From positions 1,040,642 to 1,104,641 of the forward strand of contig LS998015.1 in the NCBI GenBank assembly GCA_900498245.1: DNA of 64,000 bases. The letters run 5' to 3'. Within the stretch, counting starts at the first letter, position 1. Each line of letters opens with the position of its first letter. Positions 45,767-54,652 of this stretch are shown here, one piece after another. This DNA is from Candidatus Zixiibacteriota bacterium (GTDB taxonomy: Bacteria; Zixibacteria; MSB-5A5; GN15; PGXB01). The notes under the pieces were generated by a model. The model searched no databases. It was not told where the DNA came from and saw nothing but the letters and a program-made list of their open reading frames with translations. The translations under genes and the position numbers were made by a program.

Positions 45767-47395
45767 ATGGAACGAAGATATGATTTCGTGGTGATCGGTT
45801 CGGGAATCGCGGGCCTCTTTTTCGCCCAGAAGGTGGCCGGCCTGATGCCGAAAGGACGGGTCGCGGTCATCACGAAAAAAAGCGAGACGGAATCAAACAC
45901 CAACTACGCCCAGGGCGGCATCGCCTCGGTGATTGCGCCGACCGACAGTTTCCAATCTCATATGGCCGATACCTTGACCGCCGGGGCCGGGCTCTGCGAT
46001 CCCCGGGTAGTGGAAACTATCGTGCGGCGGGGTCCCGATGAGATAAAACGTTTGATGGAAATCGGCGTCAAATTTACAATGGAGCACGGCCATCTGGATC
46101 TGGGACGCGAGGGTGGCCATTCGGCCAATCGGGTGGTCCATGCCGCCGACCTGACCGGCCGCGAAATCGAACGCGCCCTTCTCCACGCCTGCCATATAAG
46201 AAAGAATGTCGATATTTATCGCGACTCCATCGCCCTCGATTTGATAACTTATATGCACGATGGCCATCGCCGCTGTGGCGGCGTCTATTCTTTCTCCGAA
46301 TCGGAGCGGGAGTTCAGCAGTTTCTATTCACCGGTCACGATGCTGGCGACCGGAGGCATTGGCCAGGTCTATTATTACACCGCCAATCCCGAGATTGCCA
46401 CCGGTGACGGTATCGCTATGGCCTACCGGGCCGGAGCCAGAATCGCCAATATGGAATTCATCCAGTTTCATCCCACCGTGCTGTATGATCCCGGAAAGAA
46501 GCCGTTCCTGATTTCCGAAGCGGTGCGCGGGGAGGGCGCCATTCTGGTGAATGCCTCCGGCGAGAAGTTCATGGAAAAATACCATACCCTTAAAGAACTG
46601 GCGCCGCGAGATATCGTGGCCCGCGCCATTGATAGCGAAATTAAAAAGCATGGCGACGAGTGCGTCTTTCTCGATATCAGCCATAAACCATCGGCCTTTA
46701 TCAAGAAGCGTTTCCCCAATATCTACCGGGAATGCCTCAAACGGGGCATTGATATCACCAAAGAACCGATTCCGGTCGTCCCCTCCGCCCATTACTGTTG
46801 CGGGGGAGTGGTGGCCTGCCTCGACGGCTCCACCGATATTGAAGGACTCTATGTTTGCGGGGAGTCGGCCTTCACCGGAATGCACGGCGCCAACCGGCTG
46901 GCATCGAATTCTCTTCTCGAGGCGGTCGTTATGTCCGATTTCGCCGCCGATGAAGCCGCCAAATTCCGGAAAGAACATACTTTTCCCGAGGAACCGCCCG
47001 CCGAAGAATGGCTCCATTCCTCCATTTCGCATATCAACGAGCGGATTGTCATTTCTCACGATCGGATGATGCTTCGCAAAATGATGTCCGATTTCCTCGG
47101 CATCGTCCGTTCCCGGGATCGCCTCTGGATGGCCCGCAACCGGATAAAATTCATTCTCGGGATGATTGATTCCTATTATTTAAGTCAGCCGGCGTCATAC
47201 GCCATCGTGGAACTGCGCAATATGGCTCAGGTGGCCGATCTCATCGTCCGGTGCGCCTCGCGCCGGAAAGAATCGCGGGGCCTGCATTATATAATTGACT
47301 ATCCGGAACGCGACGATCTCCACTGGAAACGGAACACCATCATTACGCCCCAGGGATTCAAAAAATATATTATCCCGAAAAAAAGAAGGAAATGA
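45767..47395 (+). CDS. nadB: L-aspartate oxidase
   Basis: The 542-residue protein has the FAD-binding start [10 protein letters not shown], the active-site segment [11 protein letters not shown] and [11 protein letters not shown]. Toward the C-terminus the shared [14 protein letters not shown] of the NadB/succinate-dehydrogenase family is seen near residue 375, then a helical C-terminal domain. It oxidises L-aspartate to iminoaspartate for NAD synthesis. It differs from succinate dehydrogenase in lacking the segments for a quinone partner and in having no SdhB neighbour. NadA and NadC are not in the window. Confidence 0.94.
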   Translation: MERRYDFVVIGSGIAGLFFAQKVAGLMPKGRVAVITKKSETESNTNYAQGGIASVIAPTDSFQSHMADTLTAGAGLCDPRVVETIVRRGPDEIKRLMEIGVKFTMEHGHLDLGREGGHSANRVVHAADLTGREIERALLHACHIRKNVDIYRDSIALDLITYMHDGHRRCGGVYSFSESEREFSSFYSPVTMLATGGIGQVYYYTANPEIATGDGIAMAYRAGARIANMEFIQFHPTVLYDPGKKPFLISEAVRGEGAILVNASGEKFMEKYHTLKELAPRDIVARAIDSEIKKHGDECVFLDISHKPSAFIKKRFPNIYRECLKRGIDITKEPIPVVPSAHYCCGGVVACLDGSTDIEGLYVCGESAFTGMHGANRLASNSLLEAVVMSDFAADEAAKFRKEHTFPEEPPAEEWLHSSISHINERIVISHDRMMLRKMMSDFLGIVRSRDRLWMARNRIKFILGMIDSYYLSQPASYAIVELRNMAQVADLIVRCASRRKESRGLHYIIDYPERDDLHWKRNTIITPQGFKKYIIPKKRRK

Positions 47396-47399
47396 AGCG

Positions 47400-48941
47400 A
47401 TGACAGCACAGAGTGAGATGATCCTGATCCTTGATTTCGGTTCGCAATATACTCAGTTAATCGCCCGGCGGGTGCGGGAAGAGAATATCTATTGCGAGAT
47501 TGTGCCGTGCAACGCCGACCTCGCGTCGTATCGAGAAAGGAACGTGCAAGGATTTATACTTTCCGGCGGACCGGCCTCGGTCAAGGAACCCGGCTCGCCC
47601 CGCCTGGATAAATCATTTTTCGATACCGATAAACCGATCCTCGGCATCTGCTACGGTCTTCAACTTATCGCCGATATTTTTGGGGGCGATCTGGTCCGTT
47701 CCGAAAGCCGGGAGTACGGCCCGGCCAGAATCAGTGTCACGGCCGAAAATCCCCTTCTCAAGAATATTCCCAGAGAAAGCCGGGTCTGGATGAGCCACGG
47801 CGATTCGATAAGAAAACTCCCCGACGGCTTTAAAAGCATCGCTTCGACCACAACCCTCCCGGTCGCCGCGGCGGTATCCGAGAAAAATAAAATTTATGGT
47901 GTCCAGTTTCACCCCGAAGTGATGCACACCGAGTACGGCAAACAGATCCTTCATAATTTCCTGTTCGACATCTGCAACTGCAAGGGCGACTGGACGACGG
48001 CATCGTTTATCGAAAGCACGGTGCGGGAACTGCGTGAAAAACTGGGGGAGAAGAAGGTCGTCCTGGCCCTCTCCGGCGGGGTCGATAGTACTGTCTGCTC
48101 GCTTCTATTAAAAAAGGCGATCGGGAATAATCTGCACGCCATCTTTGTCGATAACGGCGTCCTGCGCAAAAACGAATTTGTCGATGTCACGAAAATGCTC
48201 TCTTCGTTGGGTCTGAACCTGCACCCGGTCGATGCCTCGGAACTGTTTCTGGAACGGCTCAAAGGGGTGGAGGACCCCGAAAGGAAGCGCAAAATTATCG
48301 GGAACACCTTTATCGATGTTTTTGAGACCGAGGCGAAAAAACTGGGCGATATCGAATATTTGGCACAGGGGACACTCTATCCCGATGTCATCGAATCGGT
48401 GTCGTTCAAAGGGCCGTCGGCAACCATCAAATCGCACCATAATGTCGGCGGACTCAAAGATCGGATGCATCTCAAATTGATCGAACCGTTGAGGGAGTTG
48501 TTCAAAGACGAGGTGCGCCGTCTGGGACGGCAGTTGGGGCTCGACGAGCAATTTGTCGGGCGCCACCCGTTCCCCGGCCCCGGTCTGGCGGTGCGGATTA
48601 TAGGCGAAATCACTCCCGAGCGACTGGCGGTGCTTCGCGAGGCCGATGCCATCTATATCGAGGAACTCCACAAGCATGACCAGTACAACAAAATCTGGCA
48701 GGCCTTCGCGGTCCTTCTGCCGGTGAAATCGGTCGGCGTGATGGGCGATGAGCGAACCTATGAAAATGTTATCGCGCTCCGGGCGGTGACCTCCACCGAC
48801 GGCATGACCGCCGACTGGGCCAAAATTCCGCACGAGATACTGGGGCTGATATCGAATCGCATTATCAACGAAGTCAAAGGCGTCAACCGCGTGACGTACG
48901 ACATCTCCTCCAAACCCCCGGCGACAATCGAGTGGGAGTGA
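47400..48941 (+). CDS. guaA: GMP synthase (glutamine-hydrolysing)
   Basis: The 513-residue protein has a glutamine amidotransferase class I domain ([10 protein letters not shown], the nucleophile region G-I-C-Y-G-L-Q, and the H-P-E catalytic residues). An ATP pyrophosphatase domain follows with P-loop L-S-G-G-V-D-S-T-V and the C-terminal dimerisation domain ending in P-P-A-T-I-E-W-E. It makes GMP from XMP, glutamine and ATP. An open frame extends 35 codons into nadB; the ATG at 47400 is preferred because it follows a GAAGGA site and matches family length. Confidence 0.97.
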   Translation: MTAQSEMILILDFGSQYTQLIARRVREENIYCEIVPCNADLASYRERNVQGFILSGGPASVKEPGSPRLDKSFFDTDKPILGICYGLQLIADIFGGDLVRSESREYGPARISVTAENPLLKNIPRESRVWMSHGDSIRKLPDGFKSIASTTTLPVAAAVSEKNKIYGVQFHPEVMHTEYGKQILHNFLFDICNCKGDWTTASFIESTVRELREKLGEKKVVLALSGGVDSTVCSLLLKKAIGNNLHAIFVDNGVLRKNEFVDVTKMLSSLGLNLHPVDASELFLERLKGVEDPERKRKIIGNTFIDVFETEAKKLGDIEYLAQGTLYPDVIESVSFKGPSATIKSHHNVGGLKDRMHLKLIEPLRELFKDEVRRLGRQLGLDEQFVGRHPFPGPGLAVRIIGEITPERLAVLREADAIYIEELHKHDQYNKIWQAFAVLLPVKSVGVMGDERTYENVIALRAVTSTDGMTADWAKIPHEILGLISNRIINEVKGVNRVTYDISSKPPATIEWE

Positions 48942-49067
48942 AGGCAGTTCGCCCAATGCTCGATCAAATCTTCTCATGGCGCTTTCCGACAACGGCTGAT
49001 TGGGTGTTAGTCCGGACATTTTAAAGTCCAATTCCTCATAATCCGAAATATCGCCATTGCCGTGCGC

Positions 49068-49087
49068 GGCAGATGTCCACATCTGCC
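49068..49087. repeat. REP-like palindrome GGCAGATGT..ACATCTGCC
   Basis: GGCAGATGT (49068-49076) and ACATCTGCC (49079-49087) are exact complements with a two-base centre. The same palindrome, in reverse orientation relative to the flanking GCGCAC, recurs at 53301-53320 and, with small changes, at 53536-53555. Confidence 0.75.
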
Positions 49088-49126
49088 CGTCTTTCCGTGC
49101 GATATCCGCCTGTTACCCGTTTGTCC

Positions 49127-49145
49127 GGGCGTATGCAATACGCCC
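49127..49145. repeat. REP-like palindrome GGGCGTAT..ATACGCCC
   Basis: GGGCGTAT (49127-49134) and ATACGCCC (49138-49145) pair exactly with a three-base loop and are followed by CTACG. I recall similar GTAGGGGCGTAT elements from other environmental genomes; this was not checked here. Confidence 0.65.
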
Positions 49146-49170
49146 CTACGATATTCCATCTCATGCATTG

Positions 49171-49794
49171 TCATTCCGGGCTCGACCCGGAATCCACGTG
49201 GAGGGGTGAAGGGCTTTGGTTATCATGTTGATCGGCAGGGAGTTGTGATTCGTGGCTTTGGGTTCGCTTTTCTGATACAAAAGGGGGCCCCATTTTTTGA
49301 TACTTTTTCCGCATCTTTGTGGCCGGCCTTGACTTACGGGAATATTTGGCGTGCATTTGCTGAGATTTCCGAAGGAGGTTAATGGTCCGGGCCAATTGGC
49401 GGTCGAGCCGCATTTCATCGCGGAGGATTTGGGCGGAATCGGAGGATTTAGGGATGGAGAAGAGGCCGATATTGGCATCGGCGACCTGGCACAACCGGGC
49501 GAATATGGGATACTCGAGTTTGGCCTGATAAGAATCAAGGCGGTCACGGATAGTGCAGGTTTCGGCGTGATAGAGCCGGAGGGAGCGCCAGATATTGTTG
49601 GCGATTTTGCGGACAAGGTAATGCTGGAAGGAGGTTTGGGGGAGGAATTCCTCTTCAAGGGAGGCCAGGAGGGAATTGTATTCGGCTTGATCTTCGGTAA
49701 TTATCGGAGAATCAATGACGATGGACCGGCCGGATAATGATGCCGGGGTTTTTGGTTCCTCTGCCGGGGAGGATAGATTTTCGTTATTGAACAT
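49171..49794 (-). CDS. Protein of unknown function on the edge of the insert
   Basis: The 207-residue protein is highly charged and helical. The central part (Y-N-S-L-L-A-S-L-E-E-E-F-L-P, L-V-R-K-I-A-N-N-I-W-R-S-L-R-L, and D-R-Q-L-A-R-T-I-N-L-L-R) resembles a family of uncharacterised, often multi-copy proteins seen in environmental bacteria; I recognise the pattern but no function. Translation upstream begins with a GTG, but AAAGGTGG 5 bases before the ATG at 49794 favours that start. The last 15 or so residues and the stop are encoded by a REP-like palindrome (49173-49193). A 14-bp palindrome lies just upstream. Confidence 0.6.
   Translation of the reverse strand: MFNNENLSSPAEEPKTPASLSGRSIVIDSPIITEDQAEYNSLLASLEEEFLPQTSFQHYLVRKIANNIWRSLRLYHAETCTIRDRLDSYQAKLEYPIFARLCQVADANIGLFSIPKSSDSAQILRDEMRLDRQLARTINLLRKSQQMHAKYSRKSRPATKMRKKYQKMGPPFVSEKRTQSHESQLPADQHDNQSPSPLHVDSGSSPE
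49173..49193. repeat. REP-like palindrome within a gene's 3' end
   Basis: ATTCCGGG (49173-49180) and CCCGGAAT (49186-49193) pair exactly around a five-base loop. A copy with the same arms is at 53639-53659. The element encodes the last residues and the stop of the minus-strand protein. Confidence 0.7.
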
Positions 49795-49807
49795 AGATAC
49801 CACCTTT

Positions 49808-49821
49808 CTCTATATATAGAG
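49808..49821. promoter_or_regulatory. 14-bp perfect palindrome upstream of the minus-strand gene
   Basis: CTCTATATATAGAG lies about 14 bases before the start of the gene at 49794 and just beyond its ribosome site. It could be an operator or cover the -10 region. Confidence 0.45.
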
Positions 49822-49878
49822 GGGTGGGGAGATAACATCAAAATGGTATCGAAAGTGCAAGTGGGGGGTATCTGAAAA

Positions 49879-49907
49879 GCCCCGTCAGGAAGGGTTCCTG
49901 ACGGGGC
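49879..49907 (-). terminator. 13-bp hairpin with T-run on the minus strand
   Basis: GCCCCGTCAGGAA (49879-49891) and TTCCTGACGGGGC (49895-49907) form a perfect 13-bp stem with a GGG loop. On the minus strand four T follow (49878-49875), as in a terminator. It lies upstream of the minus-strand gene and upstream of the restriction gene, so it would insulate the two. It may also be a mobile REP-type repeat. Confidence 0.65.
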
Positions 49908-49959
49908 AGGAATATTCATGGAAATTTCCCACCCGTTGGGCAGGTTACCGGGTTCAATA

Positions 49960-49988
49960 TTGACAAAAGAAGAAATTTCTCTTAATTA
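49960..49988 (+). promoter_or_regulatory. Promoter candidate for the restriction-modification gene
   Basis: TTGACA (49960-49965), 17 bases, then TAATTA (49983-49988). A separate TATAAT occurs at 50006-50011 without a clear -35. The gene starts at 50036. Confidence 0.5.
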
Positions 49989-50035
49989 CGAATTTTAGGT
50001 TTACCTATAATGTCAATTACGACAGGGCAGTTAAA

Positions 50036-53000
50036 ATGATAAGATCTGAGATATCAGTGGTCCCATACGGCAAGGACTTCCCAACTCTTCTTAATACCTA
50101 TCTCTCTCAAATTAGAGAAGCAATAAGCCTAAAAAAGCACCACGATCAAAGAAGAAGCCTGTTTATCGATTTTATAAGAAAAGCTTATTCTGTTGATCCG
50201 ACTGAAATTCAGCTCGAGGACAAGGTAAAAGTAGCTGAAGTTAGGGGTTATATCGACGCCCTTTATAAATATGTTATTTTCGAGTTTAAAACCGATATGG
50301 AGGCTGAAAGGCCTGCCGCATTGCATGAGCTACGCATTTATTTCGAAGCCCAGAAGAAGGCCGATGAATATTTGGCTGTAGTTACAGATGGCTTGATATT
50401 TGAATTGTATCAATATGAGAAAAAAAAGATTTCTTTTATTTCCAAATTTGCTTTGTCTGAAAATGATTTGATTGCTTCATATAGGGCGCTTGATGATATT
50501 ATTTTTGTTCTGAAAAAGACTACCCCCCGAGCAATGGATATCACTACACGATTTGGACCTGGAAGCGCCGTTTTCAGCAAATCGAGAGTTGCGCTGGAAG
50601 GTATATTGGAGAAGGTGGCTGCACATCCTGCTGTCAAAATTAAATTCAGTGAGTGGAACAATTTACTTGCAAAGGTATATGGTGAACCCATCGGGGACAA
50701 TCAGCTATTTATAAAGCATACTTATTTAACGATGTTCACCAGACTTTTAGTTCTGAATGCAATTTTCCCCAAGGTTACTAAATCAGCCACCATATTTAGG
50801 GGACTATTAACGGGCGATTTCTTTTCCAAGCACAACCTGCAAAATTTGGTAGAGCCGGATTTCTTCAGTTGGGCAATGGATACAGAAATTGAAGAGGATT
50901 TTGTAAATTTTCTTTCCAGCCTTGATCAATATTTGAAACCCTTTAAGCTGGATGAGATAGACGAAGATATTTTGAAGGAAATATACCAAGATTTGGTTGA
51001 CCCAACCAGTAGGCATTCCCTGGGTGAATATTATACCCCTGATTGGATTGCCGACATTGCTTTAACAACACTTAATTATCGAAGTGGCACCGTGTTAGAC
51101 CCCGCGTGTGGCTCAGGTACATTCCTTCTTGCGGTCATAAGAAAATATCGGAAAATGGGATTGAGCGGCAAAAAATTGGCTATCAAAGCCTTGAACTCAA
51201 TTATGGGTATTGATGTACACCCGGTTGCAGTAATGATGTCTAAGGCCAATATTCTGCTTGGCTTAGCTAAAGAAATAAGGTCGACCAAAACAGATATATA
51301 TCTGCCGGTTTATATGTCGGACACCCTTATGACGGCGGAAGACAGAAAAGCAAAGGCAATAGCAATTGATGTATTCGATAATTATAAATTCCTTATTCCT
51401 TTTTCTGTGCTCGATGGAAAAGCGCATCTCAGTGAGATTATTGACGATCTCGCCGCCGCAAGCCGCAGGGCTGCTGCAGATGAAAAGAGCTTGAAAGGCG
51501 CTCTAAAGGGATTCTGGGCAAAACATCGCAATCAATTGCATGAAGAGGAAGAGTGGCGGTGGAGGAACAATTTTAATTTGATGGTGCAACTCATAAGGGA
51601 AAACCGCGATACTATTTGGTCATTTATATTAAAGAATGCTTACCGCCCGGCGTTTATAAGATTAAGCAAAGTTGATTATGTGGTGGGTAACCCGCCGTGG
51701 CTGGCTTACAGGTATATTAAGGATAAAACATATAAAAAGAGGGTCAAAGACCTGAGCTTGGATCACAATTTACTGGGAAAAGAGGATGTCAAGCTATTTA
51801 CGCAGATGGATACAAGTACTCTTTTCTTTGTTCATTGTGAAAAAGAGTTTTTGAAACCCAGGGGCAGGATAGCTTTTGTGCTGCCCAAAACGACCATTTT
51901 ACCCGCAAAACAGCATTTGAAATTTCAGAAGAGGGGCTTAACGGAAATACACGATTTTTCACGTGTCGCGCCTCTTTTCAATGTTCGTTCAATTTTGGCA
52001 ATTCGCGATTCTCATTCAAAATCTACTAAAGCGGTGAAGACATACTTATATGAGGGCACATTGCCTTCGAAGAATCTTCGTTGGACCGATGCCAGTAAAA
52101 TATTGGCACGCAAGAAGACAACTCAAAAATTTCTATTCAATGAAAATCATGCTTCGTACTATTATCCATTATTTCAGCAGGGAGCGACAATAGTGCCTCG
52201 GTGCTTTTGGTTTATCCAAAAAGACGAAAATGCTGCGCTCCATAAAGATTATGTTAATATTGAATCAAGTGACGAAGCATTAGTCGAGGCAAAAGAACCG
52301 TGGCGACAGCGATTGGAAGGCCGTGTAGAAAAGCGTTTTATTTTTGAAACTGTTTTGGCGAAAGGTATTTTACCCTTTGCTATATATCGAGTTGAACCAT
52401 TATTTCTGCCCCTTATTAAACAAAGGACATCTTTTCATGTTGCGGATTCTAATGTTTTAATGGAAAATGGCTATCAATATGCATGTCTTTATATGGATAA
52501 AAGCGAGAAATTTTGGATAAAACATCGCAAATCCGACGATAGATCCTTGTTACAACGTCTAAATTATAACCAGACTCTTTCAAAGCAAGATATTGATGCT
52601 CCCTATGCTGTCTTATATAACACTTCTGGAACCAATGTGGCGGCGGCTCTATATGCAAAGGAAGATCATCCATACGCCGGTTTGAGGGCACAAGGATTTA
52701 TTGCTGATGCCAAGACTTATTATTATTATCCTAAAACAATAGATGAAGGTCTGTACCTTGTTGCAATACTAAACTCGGATATTATTAATCTTGCCATTAA
52801 GGACTATCAACCGCAAGGTTTATATGGAGAACGCGATATTCATCGCAGGCCCTTTGAAATATGCACTATTCCACGATTTAACGCCAAGAACAAAATTCAT
52901 GCGAACTTAGCTAGTATTGCAGAGCGATGTCAGATAGATATTAAATCTTATTTGCCTCATCTTAATGGCCGGCTTGGTCAGATTCGTCTGGACGTCAGAA

Positions 53001-53140
53001 AAATACTTGTAGACCATATTAGCAATATAAACAAGTTGGTTGAAAAGCTCCTTACTGAATCCGGTCAAAATTCTGAAAAGCTTATAAGCTCTAGTCGTTA
53101 CGGCAAGAACGGCGACCTATTTAACAAAGACGACGACTAA
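50036..53140 (+). CDS. Type IIG-like restriction-modification enzyme (nuclease plus N6-adenine methyltransferase)
   Basis: The 1034-residue protein has an N-terminal PD-(D/E)xK-like nuclease segment (Asp74, Glu83 and Lys85 in Y-I-D-A-L-Y and I-F-E-F-K). A methyltransferase core follows with motif I D-P-A-C-G-S-G-T-F-L near residue 355 and the adenine-binding N-P-P-W near residue 552. The C-terminal 350 residues would hold target recognition and are unlike known families by eye. Single-chain enzymes of this type both methylate and cut DNA. Codons and base composition are clearly more AT-rich than the neighbours, so it was probably acquired recently. It is flanked by palindromic repeats and has no separate specificity or helper gene. 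PglX-like BREX methylases are an alternative, but no BREX genes adjoin it. Confidence 0.82.
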   Translation: MIRSEISVVPYGKDFPTLLNTYLSQIREAISLKKHHDQRRSLFIDFIRKAYSVDPTEIQLEDKVKVAEVRGYIDALYKYVIFEFKTDMEAERPAALHELRIYFEAQKKADEYLAVVTDGLIFELYQYEKKKISFISKFALSENDLIASYRALDDIIFVLKKTTPRAMDITTRFGPGSAVFSKSRVALEGILEKVAAHPAVKIKFSEWNNLLAKVYGEPIGDNQLFIKHTYLTMFTRLLVLNAIFPKVTKSATIFRGLLTGDFFSKHNLQNLVEPDFFSWAMDTEIEEDFVNFLSSLDQYLKPFKLDEIDEDILKEIYQDLVDPTSRHSLGEYYTPDWIADIALTTLNYRSGTVLDPACGSGTFLLAVIRKYRKMGLSGKKLAIKALNSIMGIDVHPVAVMMSKANILLGLAKEIRSTKTDIYLPVYMSDTLMTAEDRKAKAIAIDVFDNYKFLIPFSVLDGKAHLSEIIDDLAAASRRAAADEKSLKGALKGFWAKHRNQLHEEEEWRWRNNFNLMVQLIRENRDTIWSFILKNAYRPAFIRLSKVDYVVGNPPWLAYRYIKDKTYKKRVKDLSLDHNLLGKEDVKLFTQMDTSTLFFVHCEKEFLKPRGRIAFVLPKTTILPAKQHLKFQKRGLTEIHDFSRVAPLFNVRSILAIRDSHSKSTKAVKTYLYEGTLPSKNLRWTDASKILARKKTTQKFLFNENHASYYYPLFQQGATIVPRCFWFIQKDENAALHKDYVNIESSDEALVEAKEPWRQRLEGRVEKRFIFETVLAKGILPFAIYRVEPLFLPLIKQRTSFHVADSNVLMENGYQYACLYMDKSEKFWIKHRKSDDRSLLQRLNYNQTLSKQDIDAPYAVLYNTSGTNVAAALYAKEDHPYAGLRAQGFIADAKTYYYYPKTIDEGLYLVAILNSDIINLAIKDYQPQGLYGERDIHRRPFEICTIPRFNAKNKIHANLASIAERCQIDIKSYLPHLNGRLGQIRLDVRKILVDHISNINKLVEKLLTESGQNSEKLISSSRYGKNGDLFNKDDD

Positions 53141-53154
53141 TTTCCCAGGCAGAT

Positions 53155-53193
53155 GTCGGGTTTCTCGCCCCCTTCGGGGCTTCGAGATCCGAC
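53155..53193. repeat. Imperfect 39-base hairpin
   Basis: GTCGG pairs with CCGAC, TCTCG with CGAGA, and GCCCC with GGGGC around a CTTC loop, with one mismatched step. It lies 14 bases after the restriction gene. It lacks a T-run, so REP-type repeat is more likely than terminator. Confidence 0.65.
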
Positions 53194-53253
53194 CTACTAT
53201 GCGCTGCCGCGCACAAAATAGACCGCGCATAGAAATGAGTCGTGCGGGAAGAG

Positions 53254-53271
53254 GGCACGGCACGCCGTGCC
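53254..53271. repeat. Palindrome GGCACGGC..GCCGTGCC
   Basis: Eight-base arms (53254-53261 and 53264-53271) with a two-base centre, followed by ACTACG. Confidence 0.65.
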
Positions 53272-53275
53272 ACTA

Positions 53276-53325
53276 CGGCAAAGATATGAGAGGGCGGACG
53301 GGCAGATGTGGACATCTGCCGCGCA
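53276..53325 (+). repeat. 50-base direct repeat, copy 1
   Basis: Starts CGGCAAAGATATGAG and contains GGCAGATGTGGACATCTGCC. It matches copy 2 (53511-53560) at all but two positions over 50 bases. The palindrome inside is inverted relative to the copy at 49068-49087. Confidence 0.75.
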
Positions 53326-53510
53326 CAGAATTTACAGGGATTTGCGGATGAAAAGAGGGCGGACACGCAGGCCCACTCGTGCAAGTCGGAATGTCGAAAC
53401 CCCGTCGTCCGGCTGCCGCCGTACTTGGGGAATTTCGACCTACAAGACTGCCGCGCATTCCGGCACAGAGAAATGTCAGGCCCCGAGTAGGCCTGACCTA
53501 CGAGGATCTA

Positions 53511-53560
53511 CGGCAAAGATATGAGTGGGCGGACGGGCAGATGCGGACATCTGCCGCGCA
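53511..53560 (+). repeat. 50-base direct repeat, copy 2
   Basis: Second copy of the CGGCAAAGATATGAG element, with T for A and C for T relative to copy 1 (palindrome at 53536-53555). The two copies are 185 bases apart between other palindromes. Confidence 0.75.
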
Positions 53561-53581
53561 CGAAAGACTCGCAAGACTGGA

Positions 53582-53599
53582 TTCCCGCCTGCGCGGGAA
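53582..53599. repeat. REP-like palindrome TTCCCGC..GCGGGAA
   Basis: Seven-base arms (53582-53588 and 53593-53599) with a CTGC centre. It is followed by CGACA. Confidence 0.65.
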
Positions 53600-53638
53600 C
53601 GACAATGTAGGAGAAGACCGGGCCGCGCACCAAAATGG

Positions 53639-53659
53639 ATTCCGGGTCACGCCCGGAAT
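53639..53659. repeat. REP-like palindrome ATTCCGGG..CCCGGAAT
   Basis: Eight-base arms (53639-53646, 53652-53659). The same arms occur at 49173-49193 across the restriction gene. Confidence 0.7.
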
Positions 53660-53692
53660 GACATCAAGGGCGAGGTCTTGACATTTGGGATT

Positions 53693-54367
53693 CTAAAAGG
53701 TGACTACGGTATGCTCGTGCATGCTCACAAGGGCAATCACGCCGGTGAAAACTGTCGCGACCATCCCCGCCAGAGCCGAATAGGAGCCGAGCGTGAAACC
53801 GGAATAGATGACCGTCTCCGATTTGGGAGAATCAATCTTGCCGAAATTGTTGCGCAGGGCATACCGCTCCAGGGTCAGATTGAAAGCGATCAAATCCTTG
53901 TATCCGAGAGCGGCCGAAATAATCAGCCCCGGATATTTGGTGTTGGGAGGATTGGCGCTTTCGTCATTGCCCGCGAAAATAATCCCAGGCGAAATATCGA
54001 AACTGGTTTCGCGGTTGAGCCAGTAACGATAGCGGAGCCGAAGACCTTCAACCGTGCGGTTGCTATTGGCGGCAAAATAGACCGATCCGCCGACCGCATA
54101 ACGGCGTGTAATATTGAACATATGCCCCAGATCGATGCCCAGATTGACCGAGGCCGGATTGTAGAGGGAATTGACATCATTGGCGCGGAATTCGAGCCGC
54201 TCTTCGACCAGCCAGAATTCCTTGCACTCGGGCAAGGGCCTTCCGCGGAAACAGGCCCTGTTGGTTTCCGGGCAGGGCGACAATGTGAAAAAATCATCGG
54301 CTTCAATTTGAGCTCTCGCAGAAACGGCCGAAATGATGAACGCCAGCAAAAGAAGTAAATTTCTCAT
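53693..54367 (-). CDS. Exported protein, probably outer-membrane beta-barrel
   Basis: The 224-residue protein has a signal peptide (M-R-N-L-L-L-L-L-A-F to about A-R-A-Q) and then alternating polar and aromatic residues typical of beta-barrel strands (for example Y-A-V-G-G-S-V-Y-F-A-A-N-S-N and L-R-L-R-Y-R-Y-W-L). Paired Cys residues occur near 32-48. No family was recognised by eye. A GGGAG site lies 7 bases before the start. The stop lies close to the repeat region. Function unknown. Confidence 0.6.
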   Translation of the reverse strand: MRNLLLLLAFIISAVSARAQIEADDFFTLSPCPETNRACFRGRPLPECKEFWLVEERLEFRANDVNSLYNPASVNLGIDLGHMFNITRRYAVGGSVYFAANSNRTVEGLRLRYRYWLNRETSFDISPGIIFAGNDESANPPNTKYPGLIISAALGYKDLIAFNLTLERYALRNNFGKIDSPKSETVIYSGFTLGSYSALAGMVATVFTGVIALVSMHEHTVVTF

Positions 54368-54652
54368 GACTATCTCCCAGTTTTTCGGATTGCTTCTTAT
54401 TATATGGACGATTTGCCGAACGGTCTGTCAAAAATTTCGTGCTCTAAATTCACGGGCCGGGAGAGCCCTCGTTGGGAAGGGTGCCGGGCCGAAAAAAATA
54501 CAGAATGCCGAAGAAAAAGTCTTGTTTAGGATTCAAATATTATTATTATATTTTCATGGGACACGATCAAGGCTACCGGATGATTTCGGAGGCCCCTTCG
54601 AAACTCATCTTAAATATCTCCACTAACCCCCTTAGCAGATGAGGTGTAAGAC

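Larger units (their letters stand above)
48942..49170. other. Intergenic region with palindromic repeats
   Basis: A gap of about 230 bases after guaA without genes. It contains two REP-like palindromes listed separately and opens the left edge of the accessory insert. No terminator with a T-run was found after guaA. Confidence 0.6.
53141..53692. other. Repeat-dense intergenic region right of the restriction gene
   Basis: About 550 bases without a credible gene but packed with palindromes (53155, 53254, 53301, 53536, 53582, 53639) and a 50-base direct repeat. Short open frames across it translate repeat DNA and are not supported as genes. Confidence 0.7.

Noticed and set aside
47295-47399. 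35-codon extension at the start of guaA
   Set aside because: It is inside nadB in another frame, and the ATG at 47400 has a ribosome site and the normal GuaA beginning.
50036-53140. BREX or DISARM defence system
   Set aside because: The methyltransferase could belong to either, but none of the partner genes (PglZ, BrxC, DrmA/B) is present.
53267-53690. Several short frames right of the restriction gene
   Set aside because: They translate palindromic repeat DNA, overlap each other and lack ribosome sites.
53141-53692. Possible CRISPR array
   Set aside because: Only one 50-base element is repeated twice, the other palindromes differ from one another, and there is no regular repeat-spacer spacing or cas gene.
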